Shown here: piece by piece, positions 50,180 to 58,258 of the stretch
Layout of the letters: each line of letters begins with the position of its first letter
How positions within the stretch are numbered: position 1 is the first letter of the stretch
Origin: an uncultured Nostocoides sp.
GTDB taxonomy: Bacteria > Actinomycetota > Actinomycetes > Actinomycetales > Dermatophilaceae
Reading direction: 5' to 3'
Assembly: GCA_937907685.1 (NCBI GenBank)
Contig: CALCXF010000018.1
Coordinates: 1-64,000, forward strand
Length of the DNA: 64,000 bases
Position numbers and translations under genes: made by a program
Notes under the pieces: generated by a model
Seen by the model: only the letters and a program-made list of their open reading frames with translations
Databases searched by the model: none
Told to the model about the DNA's origin: nothing

Positions 50180-51307
50180 CTAGCGGCCAGCCCGCTCCAG
50201 CACCGCGAACGTCTCCTCGGCTGCCCGCGCCCATGAGAACCGCTTCGCCCGCTCGAGTCCTCGCGCCCGCAGGTCACGCCGGAGCTCCGCGCCCTGGGTC
50301 ACGCGCACGAGCGCCGCAGCCAGCGCAGCGACGTCCAAGGCGGGAGTCTGGATGCCGGCGTCACCCACCACCTCCACGAGCGCCCCCGCGTCCGACGTCA
50401 CGACGGGCGTGCCGGTCGCCATCGCCTCGAGCGGCGGGAAACCGAACCCCTCGTACAGGGCGGGATAGACCACCGCCGTTGCGGCAGCGTAGTAGCCCGG
50501 AAGGTCGACCTGTTCGACGAAGCCGAGGAACCGTACGTCCTCGCTGACGCCCAGCTCCTGCGCCAACGTGAAGATCTCCTGGAAGCGCCAACCCTTGCCA
50601 CCGCCGATCAGCAGCGGCATCCGAAGCGAGTCGCGAGCAACCGCGTAGGCACGAAGGAGGGTGGTGATGTTCTTACGGGGCTCGAGCGTCCCCACGAACA
50701 ACAAGAAGCGCTCGGGAAGAGCGTGTCGCATCCGAAAGGCCGCGACCTCCGCCTCGGGCACCGGCCGGAAGCGGTCGTCCAGCCCGTTCTGGATCGCGGT
50801 CACCTTTCCGGGTGGGACGGGCAGGAGCTCGAGCACCTCCCGCCGCGTGAAGTCCGAAACCGTGATCACGTGCACCGCCCGTCGTGTGGACAGACGAGTG
50901 AGCAACGACAGGTACGCCCGCTTCGCTGGTCGATGGAGGTCGAAGCGCAAAAACGCGAGGTCGTGGACGGTGACCACGGTAGGGCACGGCGCGAGCAGCG
51001 GCATCACGTTCAGGGGGCAGAGGAGCACGTCGGGCCGGTCGCGCAGGAGCAGCGGGGGAGCGATGAGCTGTTCCCACACGATGCGGGCCAGCGGGTTGGT
51101 CGTGGGGAGACCGCTCGTGCGCAGTGTCACGCTGGGTGGCGCGCCGATGCGTGCGTGCGTCGTCCCCGGGGGCGCGTAGACCGTCCAGCGGTGCTGGCCC
51201 GGCAGCTTCCACAGCTCTCTCAACAGCTGGTCGATGTAGCGGCTGACGCCGGCCTGGCGATACCCCGGTTCAGGGCTCACCAGCTGAGCGTTGACGGCGA
51301 TGTGCAT
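50180..51307 (-). CDS. GT4-family glycosyltransferase
   Basis: The GT-B-fold enzyme of about 375 residues has an N-terminal acceptor domain (QAGVSRYIDQLLRELWKLPG) and a C-terminal nucleotide-sugar domain with FVGTLEPRKNITTLLRAYA and the E-x7-E motif in EGFGFPPLEAMATGTPVV. No membrane segment is seen. Sugar and acceptor are unknown. It stands alone, not in a polysaccharide cluster. The ATG at 51307 begins the conserved MHIAVNAQL segment; no ribosome-binding site is evident. Confidence 0.88.
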   Translation of the reverse strand: MHIAVNAQLVSPEPGYRQAGVSRYIDQLLRELWKLPGQHRWTVYAPPGTTHARIGAPPSVTLRTSGLPTTNPLARIVWEQLIAPPLLLRDRPDVLLCPLNVMPLLAPCPTVVTVHDLAFLRFDLHRPAKRAYLSLLTRLSTRRAVHVITVSDFTRREVLELLPVPPGKVTAIQNGLDDRFRPVPEAEVAAFRMRHALPERFLLFVGTLEPRKNITTLLRAYAVARDSLRMPLLIGGGKGWRFQEIFTLAQELGVSEDVRFLGFVEQVDLPGYYAAATAVVYPALYEGFGFPPLEAMATGTPVVTSDAGALVEVVGDAGIQTPALDVAALAAALVRVTQGAELRRDLRARGLERAKRFSWARAAEETFAVLERAGR

Positions 51308-51422
51308 GGAGCTGTCAGCGCCGGAGACCGCGTGCCCGGAGGTGGAAGAACATCGCCCCAGAACATAGTGGCTCCGCCACACGACGAGTGGCGGCCCGGC
51401 CTGCCGTCCCGCCCGCGTCTCC

Positions 51423-51438
51423 TGTGACGGAGGTCACG
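51423..51438 (+). promoter_or_regulatory. Crp-like palindrome upstream of the MpaB-family gene
   Basis: TGTGACGGAGGTCACG contains the perfect dyad GTGAC-n4-GTCAC and fits the Crp/GlxR-type pattern TGTGA-N6-TCAC. It is just upstream of TAGACA (51441-51446), a possible -10. Control by a Crp-family regulator is inferred. Confidence 0.4.
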
Positions 51439-51505
51439 CTTAGACACCGCCGAGGCAGGTGGGGGGTGGACGTTGGATGGACTTCTGCCCTGAGAGGAGA
51501 CCCCC

Positions 51506-52414
51506 GTGGCTGCGCTGACCGACCTCGCCCGCCTGCCGCAACGGCGGCTGGGTGCAGCGCTGCGCTCGCGGGTCGCCGGAGAGGACGCCGTCGAGCGCGC
51601 CAGGATCATCTGGGGCCGCTCCGGCGAGCGGTGGTTCACGCCGCAGGACCCGGTGTGGCGCGTCCACGCCGACGCCGCGATGTTCCCCGGCGGCGTGGCG
51701 GCGCTTCTCCTCCAGTCCCTCCACCCGCTGGCCATGGCGGGGGTCGCCGGGCACAGCGGCTACCGCGGCGACCCGTGGGGGCGCCTCCAGCGCACGTCCC
51801 ACTTCCTCGCGACGACGACCTTCGGAACCGTCGAGGACGCCGAGGCGACGATCGAGCACGTCCGCGGCATCCACGAACGGGTGCGCGGGAAGGACTCCCG
51901 GGGCCGGGCCTACCGCGCGAGCGACCCGCACCTCCTCGGCTGGGTGCACGTCGCGGAGGCTCACAGCTTCCTCGCCGCCTACCAGCGCTACGCGTCCACC
52001 CCCCTCACGCCGCAGGAGTCCGACACCTACGTCGAGCAGTCGGCGGTCGTGGCCCGCCGGCTGGGCGCCGTCGACGTGCCGACGACGGTGGCCGACCTCC
52101 AGCGCGCCCTTGCGGCGTACCGACCCGAGCTCGAGGCGACGCACGAGGCGAGGGATGCCGCCCGCTTCCTGCTCCTCGACCCGCCCCTGCCGTGGCCAGC
52201 ACGGCCGGGGTACGGCCTCATCGCGACCGGGGGCGTCGCCGTCCTGCCGGCCTGGGCCCGTCGCGCCCTCCGACTGCCGGTGGCCGGGCCGGTCGCGACC
52301 GTCGCCGAGCAGGCGGGCCGGATCGGCACGGGCGCGGTGCGCTGGGCGATGGCAGGAGTTGCGGAGGAGCGCCGCGTCGCGGGCGAGGAGCACCCGGCGG
52401 CGGAAGGCGCCTGA
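51506..52414 (+). CDS. MpaB-family (DUF2236) oxygenase
   Basis: The 302-residue protein has the family core PVWRVHADAAMFPGGVAALL, then LQSLHPLAMAGVAGHSGYR, RTSHFLATTTFGT and LLGWVHVAEAHSFLAAYQRY. Conserved His residues in the second and fourth blocks are candidate heme-iron ligands, as in latex-clearing protein relatives. The substrate is unknown. GAGGAG lies 6 bases before the GTG at 51506. Convergent with the SRPBCC gene. Confidence 0.85.
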   Translation: MAALTDLARLPQRRLGAALRSRVAGEDAVERARIIWGRSGERWFTPQDPVWRVHADAAMFPGGVAALLLQSLHPLAMAGVAGHSGYRGDPWGRLQRTSHFLATTTFGTVEDAEATIEHVRGIHERVRGKDSRGRAYRASDPHLLGWVHVAEAHSFLAAYQRYASTPLTPQESDTYVEQSAVVARRLGAVDVPTTVADLQRALAAYRPELEATHEARDAARFLLLDPPLPWPARPGYGLIATGGVAVLPAWARRALRLPVAGPVATVAEQAGRIGTGAVRWAMAGVAEERRVAGEEHPAAEGA

Positions 52415-52432
52415 CCGCGAGGGGTGGGCGGC

Positions 52433-52903
52433 TCAGTGCGCGGACGGTCCGGCCACGAGCTCGGCGATGCGCTCCAGTGTGCGCTCCATGTTGGCGCGGG
52501 TCGACGAGGTCATCGTCGCCTTGACGAACGGCTTGCTCGTCCAGCGCTCCTGGGAGAGGTCCCACGACTCGGTGACGAGCGTGCCACCCTCCACCGGCTC
52601 GAGGACGTACCGCCAGACACGCCCGCCGAGGAGAGTCCCCAGTGGCCCACTGGCGGTGGTCTGCCAGGCGATGCGGCGGTTCTCGTCGAGCTCGATGACG
52701 GTGTTCCGCGTGGAGTACGCCACGCCGAGGTGCATGTCCATGCCGAACCTGTCTCCCACCGCGAGCCGGCGGCCACCACTGCGAGCACCTTTGACCGTCC
52801 CCCCGCCGTCGATGTCGGCGTGGCCAGCGGGGTCCGCGAGCAGGTCGAAGATCGGCTCGGGAGGGCTGGGGATCAGGCGCTGGACCGAGAGGACGTCGCT
52901 CAT
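52433..52903 (-). CDS. SRPBCC-family protein
   Basis: The 156-residue small-molecule-binding START-like protein begins MSDVLSVQRLIPSPPEPIFD and has FDLLADPAGHADIDG, YSTRNTVIELDENRRIAWQT and WRYVLEPVEGGTLVTESWDL. The ligand and role are unknown; related proteins are polyketide cyclases or stress proteins. The ATG is 6 bases after TAGCGT. Confidence 0.85.
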   Translation of the reverse strand: MSDVLSVQRLIPSPPEPIFDLLADPAGHADIDGGGTVKGARSGGRRLAVGDRFGMDMHLGVAYSTRNTVIELDENRRIAWQTTASGPLGTLLGGRVWRYVLEPVEGGTLVTESWDLSQERWTSKPFVKATMTSSTRANMERTLERIAELVAGPSAH

Positions 52904-52909
52904 GCGGCG

Positions 52910-52915
52910 ACGCTA
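52910..52915 (-). promoter_or_regulatory. probable SRPBCC promoter -10
   Basis: TAGCGT lies exactly 6 bases before the ATG at 52903, with no ribosome-binding site between. Same element and spacing as the DUF2971 and histidine-kinase genes. Confidence 0.5.
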
Positions 52916-52924
52916 ACAGCAGCG

Positions 52925-54145
52925 TCAGGCCCGCACCCGGTCGGCCTCGGCCAGGGACCGGTCGAGGTCGGCGACGAGGTCGAGCACGTCCTCGAGGCCG
53001 ACGGAGAGTCGGACCGTGGCGTCGGTGATGCCCACCGCTGCCCGGGCGGCGGGCTCAAGGCGCCGGTGAGTCGTCGTCGCGGGGTGGGTGACCAGCGACT
53101 TGGCGTCCCCCAGGTTGTTGGAGATGTCCACGAGCCGCAAGGAGTTCATCAGCGCGAACGCTGCGTCCTTGCCACCCTCGACGTCGAAGGTGACCACGGT
53201 GCCGCCGCCGCCCTCGAGCTGACGGAGGGCAAGGGCGTGCTGGGGGTGGCTCCGCAGGTGCGGGTAGAGGACCCGGTGGATGCCGCGCCCCTGAGCCTGC
53301 CAGTGCTCGAGGGTCTCGGCCATCACGAGCGCCGACTCGGCCATCCGGCGCACGCGGAGGTCGAGGGTCTCGAGCCCCTTGGTCATGATCCAGGCATTGA
53401 ACGGTGACATCGACGGACCCGTGTGCCGCATGAGGTTCTTCACCGGGCCGTCGATGAAGTCCTGCGGTCCGAGCACCGCGCCGCCCAGGGCCCGTCCCTG
53501 CCCGTCGATGTGCTTGGTCGCGGAGTACACCACGACGTCCGCGCCATGGGCCAGCGGGTGCGAGAACACCGGAGTGCCGAAGACGTTGTCGACGACCACC
53601 GTGGCGCCGGCCGCATGGGCGAGGTCGGACACGGCCGACATGTCGACGAGCTCCTGCATCGGGTTGCTGGGGGTCTCGAAGAACACAGCGGTCGTGGGGA
53701 CGGCGAGCGCGTCACTCCACTGGTCGAGGTCGGCCCCGTCGACGAAGACGGTCTCGACCCCCCACCGGGGCAGGATCTCGTCGAGGATCACCAGGCACGA
53801 GCCGAACAGCGCCCGCGAGGCCACGACCCGGTCGCCGGATCCGCACAGGGCCGCCATCGCGGTGAACACCGCCGCCATTCCGGATGCCGTCGCGAAGCAT
53901 GCCTCGGCGCCCTCGAGCAGCCGCATCCGCTCCTCGAAGGTCGCCACCGTGGGATTGCCGTAGCGGCTGTAGATGTAGTGCTCGACCTCGTCCTTGAACG
54001 CGGCCTCCGCCTGCTCCGCGGAGCGGTAGACGAACCCGGACGTGAGGAACAGCGCCTCCGCCGTCTCGTCGAACCCGCTACGGGAGAGCCCTCCTCGGAC
54101 GGCACGGGTCCGGGGGTGCCAGTCCCCCGGCTCCCCCGGCTCCAC
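52925..54145 (-). CDS. metZ: O-succinylhomoserine sulfhydrylase (MetZ-like)
   Basis: This Cys/Met-metabolism PLP enzyme of about 406 residues makes homocysteine directly from an activated homoserine. Seen: SRYGNPTVATFEERM, ATASGMAAVFTA, FETPSNPMQELVD, the PLP Lys in YSATKHIDGQGRALGG and SVGLEDVLDLVADLD. GTG at 54145 is 2 bases after the rhodanese stop, so the two sulfur-related genes are in one operon. MetZ is preferred over cystathionine gamma-synthase by overall pattern; the acyl group used is not certain. Confidence 0.88.
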   Translation of the reverse strand: MEPGEPGDWHPRTRAVRGGLSRSGFDETAEALFLTSGFVYRSAEQAEAAFKDEVEHYIYSRYGNPTVATFEERMRLLEGAEACFATASGMAAVFTAMAALCGSGDRVVASRALFGSCLVILDEILPRWGVETVFVDGADLDQWSDALAVPTTAVFFETPSNPMQELVDMSAVSDLAHAAGATVVVDNVFGTPVFSHPLAHGADVVVYSATKHIDGQGRALGGAVLGPQDFIDGPVKNLMRHTGPSMSPFNAWIMTKGLETLDLRVRRMAESALVMAETLEHWQAQGRGIHRVLYPHLRSHPQHALALRQLEGGGGTVVTFDVEGGKDAAFALMNSLRLVDISNNLGDAKSLVTHPATTTHRRLEPAARAAVGITDATVRLSVGLEDVLDLVADLDRSLAEADRVRA

Positions 54146-54147
54146 CG

Positions 54148-54561
54148 TCAGCCCTGGCGCCACGGCAGCCCTGCGTTCTTCCACCCCGACACGGTGCGGT
54201 GGCCGTTCCCGTCGTGCGGACCCTCGAACCCCTCCGCCACGTTGTAGGCCGGGCCCAGCCCGGCCGCGGTGAGCGCCTCGGCAGCCGACCGTGACCGTAC
54301 CCCCGAGCGGCAGAGCAGGTAGACCGGTCGGCCGGGCACGAGGCCCGCCTCGCGAACCTCGTCGACGAAGCGCTCGTTGACGTTCCCGTCCGGGTACCTG
54401 GACCACTCGGCGAGCACCAGCGCACCGCCCGGGGCCGACAGGTCCGGCACCCCCACGAAGGTCCACTCGGCGCGGGTCCGCACGTCGACGAGGACCGCGT
54501 CCTCCCCGGTTGTCACGGCGGCGTAGGCCTCGGCCGGCGTCACATCGCCTGCGTAGCTCAT
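54148..54561 (-). CDS. rhodanese-like sulfurtransferase
   Basis: The 137-residue single-domain protein carries sulfane sulfur. The active-site loop is LLCRSGVRSRSAAEAL with the catalytic Cys near residue 85, and the N-terminal VLVDVRTRAEW is typical. It begins the rhodanese-metZ operon and may handle sulfur for homocysteine synthesis; that link is inferred. The ATG is 7 bases after TACGCT. Confidence 0.88.
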   Translation of the reverse strand: MSYAGDVTPAEAYAAVTTGEDAVLVDVRTRAEWTFVGVPDLSAPGGALVLAEWSRYPDGNVNERFVDEVREAGLVPGRPVYLLCRSGVRSRSAAEALTAAGLGPAYNVAEGFEGPHDGNGHRTVSGWKNAGLPWRQG

Positions 54562-54568
54562 GGGACCG

Positions 54569-54574
54569 AGCGTA
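54569..54574 (-). promoter_or_regulatory. probable rhodanese-metZ promoter -10
   Basis: TACGCT lies exactly 7 bases before the rhodanese ATG, again fitting a leaderless transcript. Confidence 0.45.
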
Positions 54575-54604
54575 GGCCGGTCGCCCCGGTTCAGCCGGGC
54601 CGTC

Positions 54605-55504
54605 TCAGGTGCGGTTGGTGAAGGCGACCGAGACGTCGTCGTCGCCCCAGACCTCGATACCGGCAAGGGACCCGGGCGCCACGGCGAGGCGTGAGCGCCG
54701 GTCCTCCGGCACGGCCAGCACGTGGGCGAGCACCCCGCGGACCGCATCGGGGGCGCAGACCACGACGGTGGTGCCGCCCCGGCCCACGATCCGATCCCAG
54801 GCCGCGCCGAGGTCCGGTCCTGCAGCGTCCCACACCGGGTCGACGAGGGATTCGGCTCCCAGCGCGGCCCCGATCTCCGCCGCTGTCTCGACCGCGTCCA
54901 CGGACCGTGCGGTGACGAGGCACCGCGGGGCCCCGCCGAGCAGGTGTGCGACGGCGTTCACCGCGGTGTGGACGGCCTCGCCGGACGCCTGGGCGACGAG
55001 CACGACCCGCACCGGGGTCCCGACCCGCTGGGAAACGGGAGCGCGCTCCACCGGCGCCTCCTCGCCGGGGCGGCGGTCGACGCTGTGACCGTCCATCGCG
55101 ACGTTCGACAGGGCGTCGGCGTCCCTGTTCTCCTCACGCGGCACCCACTCGAATCGCACCGACCCACCCGCACGGGTGATGTCGGCGACGAGGTCACGGG
55201 CCTGCAGGGCGAGGCGACGCATGTCCTCGTGCTTGATCTTCCAGCGCCCGGACATCTGCTCGACGACGAGCTTGGAGTCCAGCCGGGCGACCACCTCGGC
55301 CGCGCTGTCGATGGCCATCGCCGCCTCGAGTCCCGCGATGAGCCCCCGGTACTCGGCGACGTTGTTCGACACCGTCCCGAGCGGCTCGGCGCGCTCGGCG
55401 AGGAGTTGGCCGGTGTCCGTGTCGCGGACCAGCGCGCCGTAGCCGGCGACGCCCGGATTGCCTCGCGACCCGCCGTCGGCCTCGACGGTGAGCCGCCGGG
55501 TCAC
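54605..55504 (-). CDS. RNase HI fused to a degenerate phosphatase-like domain
   Basis: The 299-residue protein has an N-terminal RNase H domain (about 1-135) with the acidic catalytic set: Asp in VEADGGSRGNPG, Glu in NVAEYRGL, Asp in VARLDSKLVVEQ and Asp in REENRDADALSN. Actinobacterial homologues carry a C-terminal histidine-phosphatase domain. Here the matching region is short, and the RHGE motif is replaced by VLVAQASGE and the second His motif by VCAPDAV, so it should be inactive. GTG at 55504 overlaps the zinc-ribbon gene stop as GTGA. Confidence 0.85.
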   Translation of the reverse strand: MTRRLTVEADGGSRGNPGVAGYGALVRDTDTGQLLAERAEPLGTVSNNVAEYRGLIAGLEAAMAIDSAAEVVARLDSKLVVEQMSGRWKIKHEDMRRLALQARDLVADITRAGGSVRFEWVPREENRDADALSNVAMDGHSVDRRPGEEAPVERAPVSQRVGTPVRVVLVAQASGEAVHTAVNAVAHLLGGAPRCLVTARSVDAVETAAEIGAALGAESLVDPVWDAAGPDLGAAWDRIVGRGGTTVVVCAPDAVRGVLAHVLAVPEDRRSRLAVAPGSLAGIEVWGDDDVSVAFTNRT

Positions 55505-56241
55505 AGGCCCGACTCTGGTGTCCGGACGAGGATGCGGCGGCACTCCTCGCAGCGGACCACCTCGTCGCTCGCGGCCTGGCGGATCCTCTGGATCTCGACC
55601 GGGTTGACCTCCAGCTGGCAGCCCGCGCACCGGCGCTGCCGCAGCGGAGCCGCCCCCGTGCCGCCGTTGCTGATCCGGATCTTCTCGTACAGGGCCATGA
55701 GGTCGGGGCCCACCTCGGCGGCAAGCGTCTCGCGAGGAGCACCGACCTCGGCTGCCTCGCCGTCGAGCCGGGCGAACGCCTCGTCGCGGGCGGCCTCGAG
55801 TGCCTGGATGCGTGCGGTCAGCTCGCCACGACCGCGCTCGAGCGCCGAGACGTCGGACTCGGCAGCCTCCGCGCGTTCCATGACCTCGAGCTCGATGTCC
55901 TCGAGCTCGGCCTGCCGACGGGTCAGGGAGACCATCTCGTGCTGGAGGGCCTGGAGGTCCTTGGCCGTCCCCGTGCCGGCGTCGAGCCGCGCCCGGTCAC
56001 GGGCGGCCCTGTCACGAACGAGCTGCACGTCGGCCTCGGCCTTCGCGACCTCGCGCTGGATGTCGTCGAGCTCGGTGCGGGAACGGACGAGCTGGTCATC
56101 GATGAGCCGAGCCTTTCCCTGAAGGTCCTGGAGCTCGGCGAGCTGCGGCAGGTGGGTCCGCGCATGGGCGATCTGGTCGAGCCGGGTGTCGATCGCCTGG
56201 AGGTCGAGGAGCCGCAGCTGGCGGGCGGACTCGGCGATCAC
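55501..56241 (-). CDS. coiled-coil protein with C4-type zinc ribbon
   Basis: The product of about 246 residues is a long coiled coil (about 15-175, heptad-rich LLDLQAIDTRLDQIAHA onwards). A C-terminal zinc ribbon carries CAGC and CEEC at about residues 205-235. These conserved bacterial proteins, commonly next to nif3- and RNase H-family genes, lack an established activity. GTG at 56241 overlaps the Nif3-family gene stop as GTGA. Confidence 0.88.
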   Translation of the reverse strand: MIAESARQLRLLDLQAIDTRLDQIAHARTHLPQLAELQDLQGKARLIDDQLVRSRTELDDIQREVAKAEADVQLVRDRAARDRARLDAGTGTAKDLQALQHEMVSLTRRQAELEDIELEVMERAEAAESDVSALERGRGELTARIQALEAARDEAFARLDGEAAEVGAPRETLAAEVGPDLMALYEKIRISNGGTGAAPLRQRRCAGCQLEVNPVEIQRIRQAASDEVVRCEECRRILVRTPESGL

Positions 56242-57089
56242 GGCATACCTCCCGGCTCGGCACCGACGACGAAGGTCCACGGGTCGGTGCTCACTGTGCT
56301 GATGTGGGTGTCCACCCTAGCCGCGCGCTCTCCCAGCCCGGCTCGGAGCGCGCGCTCCGCCCGGGCCAGCCAGACCTGCTCACTGGCCCAGTGTCCGGCG
56401 TCGACGAGGTACGGGGGACCACCGCGAGCCTCCTCCCTGGCCTCCAGAACCGGGTGGTGGCGCAGGTCCGCCGTCACGTACACGTCGGCGCGCGCGGTGC
56501 GCACGTCGTCGAAGAGGTCGTCCCCACTCCCCCCGAGGACCGCCACCCGACGCACAGTCGCCTCCGGCGGACCTGCCACCCGGATGCCGCCGGCGGCCCG
56601 AGGAAGTCGGCTCGCCAGCCGCTCCGCGAAGGCGTGGAGCGTGGTGTCCTCCGCGAGGTCACCGACCCGGCCGAGAGGCTGCTGCTCGACCATGGCCAGG
56701 GGTTCCGTCGAGCCGAGCCCGCATGCCTCCGCGAGCGCTTCAGCGACCCCCTCGGCCGCGACGTCGGCGTTGGTGTGGGCGACGTAGAGCGCCACGTCCC
56801 CGACGACGAGGTGCGTGACACTGGCCCCCTTGGCGTTCGTCGTCGCGACGCTGTGCACCCCCCGCAGGAGGAGAGGGTGATGAGTGAGGAGGAGGTCGGC
56901 CCCCAGATCGCGAGCCTCCCCGATGACGGAGAGGGTGGGGTCGACGGCGAGGTGCACCCGGCGGACCGGCTGCTCGGGGTCGCCGGTGACGAGACCGACC
57001 TGGTCCCAGGACTGGGCCGTGGAGGGCGGGTAGAGCCGCTCGACGACGTCGAGCACCTCTCTCAAGGTGAGGTCCGGCGCGTCGGTCAT
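56238..57089 (-). CDS. Nif3-like dinuclear metal-center protein
   Basis: The 283-residue protein has the metal-binding HH pair in LLLTHHPLLLRGVHSV (about residues 64-80), AHTNADVA with a further ligand, and HHPVLEAREEARGGPPY and DAGHWASEQVWL in the C-terminal half. Biological function is still unclear in the family. The ATG at 57089 is only one base after the tRNA-Val gene, which makes this transcript unusual. The start is supported by conserved sequence MTDAPDLTLREVLD. Confidence 0.9.
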   Translation of the reverse strand: MTDAPDLTLREVLDVVERLYPPSTAQSWDQVGLVTGDPEQPVRRVHLAVDPTLSVIGEARDLGADLLLTHHPLLLRGVHSVATTNAKGASVTHLVVGDVALYVAHTNADVAAEGVAEALAEACGLGSTEPLAMVEQQPLGRVGDLAEDTTLHAFAERLASRLPRAAGGIRVAGPPEATVRRVAVLGGSGDDLFDDVRTARADVYVTADLRHHPVLEAREEARGGPPYLVDAGHWASEQVWLARAERALRAGLGERAARVDTHISTVSTDPWTFVVGAEPGGMP

Positions 57090-57090
57090 G

Positions 57091-57163
57091 TGGGCCCGGC
57101 CGGGATCGAACCGACGACCGACGCGGTGTAAACGCGGCGCTCTACCAGCTGAGCTACAGGCCC
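57091..57163 (-). tRNA. tRNA-Val (anticodon UAC)
   Basis: The 73-base minus-strand sequence folds as a cloverleaf: acceptor GGGCCTG with CGGGCCC (one U-G wobble), D-stem GCTC/GAGC, anticodon loop TTTACAC giving UAC, T-arm GTCGG-TTCGATC-CCGGC and discriminator A. CCA is not encoded. The base at the foot of the anticodon stem pairs poorly (C27 with U43), a small irregularity. It lies between the peroxiredoxin gene and the Nif3-family gene. Confidence 0.95.
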
Positions 57164-57233
57164 CGGACGGCGGCGGCACCGCCAGGTGCCTCCGCCGACC
57201 GCGGCCATTGTGGCAGGTGCCCGGCTCGGCCGG

Positions 57234-57713
57234 TCAGGAGAGCGCGGCCACCTCGGCCGGCAGCCCCCCGAAGTCGCGTCGGTCGCCCGGACCGTTGACC
57301 ATGGTCCAGCGGACGACCCGCTGCCGGTCGACGAGGAACGTGCCGCGTACCGGCGCCCCGGTGTGCTCGTTGAGCACACCGTAGGAGCGGGTGACCTCGC
57401 CGTGCGGCCAGAAGTCCGACAGGAGAGGGAAGAAGTAACCCTGGAGGTCGGCCCACGCCCGGAGGCCGAACACGGGGTCGCAGGAGATGCAGACGACCTG
57501 GAGGTCGTCGGACACGAACCGCTCGAGGTGGTCCCGGATCTCGTCGAGCTCGCCGGTGCAGATGCCCGAGAAGGCGAAGGGGTAGAAGACGAGAACCGCG
57601 TTCTTCTCGGCCGTGATCGCGGACAGCGAGACGGCCACGCCGTTCTGGTCACGAAGACTGAAGTCGGGCGCGACCTGGCCGACGGCGAGGGGGGCGACGG
57701 TGGACGCGATCAT
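57234..57713 (-). CDS. peroxiredoxin (AhpE-like)
   Basis: The 159-residue thiol peroxidase has the peroxidatic Cys in FYPFAFSGICTGELDEIR (about residue 50), preceded by APDFSLRDQNG. It lacks a clear resolving Cys, so it is probably a 1-Cys enzyme using an external thiol. AGGAT lies about 7 bases before the ATG. It sits downstream of DUF3052, a common actinobacterial arrangement next to aceE. Confidence 0.92.
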   Translation of the reverse strand: MIASTVAPLAVGQVAPDFSLRDQNGVAVSLSAITAEKNAVLVFYPFAFSGICTGELDEIRDHLERFVSDDLQVVCISCDPVFGLRAWADLQGYFFPLLSDFWPHGEVTRSYGVLNEHTGAPVRGTFLVDRQRVVRWTMVNGPGDRRDFGGLPAEVAALS

Positions 57714-57810
57714 GCCGTCATCCTGCCAGTGCCTCCGGGGCTTCCGGCACGGCCGGGGACGGGGTTCGACAGCGCTCTGGCGGCGGTGCCACGACCCGAG
57801 GGCGCCTGGG

Positions 57811-58254
57811 TCAGCGCCGCACCTTTGCCTTCGGCGCGACGAGCTTGTGGGCCCGCCAGCTCGGTGACGCGTTGAAGGTTCCGGCGGCGTGGAGGCCGGC
57901 TGTCACAGCCGCTTCGTCGATGTCACTGGGGTCGACCTCGTCGACGCCGGCCTTGGGGGTGAGCAGGACGACGAAGCCCCCGTCGTCGAGGACGCCCACC
58001 ATGTCGACGAGCGCGTCCCCGAGGTCACCGTCCCCCTCACGGAACCAGAGAAGCACCGCGTCGGCGCCGCCCGTGTAGTCCTCGTCCTCGATCTCGGCAC
58101 CGCAGATGTCCTCGACGGCGTACCGGAAGTCGTCGTCGACGTCGGCGTCGTAACCGAACTCCTGGACCACCTGGTCACGGGCGAACCCCAGGCGCTCGAC
58201 GGCTCCGGGGCCGTTCGAGCCGGGGTCGACCGGCGGTGGGGCGGGGGTGTTCAC
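57811..58254 (-). CDS. DUF3052 family protein
   Basis: The 147-residue acidic protein has VERLGFARDQVVQEFGYDAD, then VDDDFRYAVEDICGAEIEDEDY and GGFVVLLTPKAGVDEVDP. It is a conserved actinobacterial family of unknown function, usually beside aceE and a peroxiredoxin. GTG at 58254 starts 4 bases after the stop of the upstream PH-domain gene. Confidence 0.9.
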   Translation of the reverse strand: MNTPAPPPVDPGSNGPGAVERLGFARDQVVQEFGYDADVDDDFRYAVEDICGAEIEDEDYTGGADAVLLWFREGDGDLGDALVDMVGVLDDGGFVVLLTPKAGVDEVDPSDIDEAAVTAGLHAAGTFNASPSWRAHKLVAPKAKVRR

Positions 58255-58258
58255 GGCG

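Noticed and set aside
49989..50183. A short plus-strand frame (about 64 codons) between the glycosyltransferase and RNB genes
   Set aside because: Early codons look GC-rich at third positions, but there is no ribosome-binding site, no recognisable similarity, and it overlaps the convergent glycosyltransferase stop.
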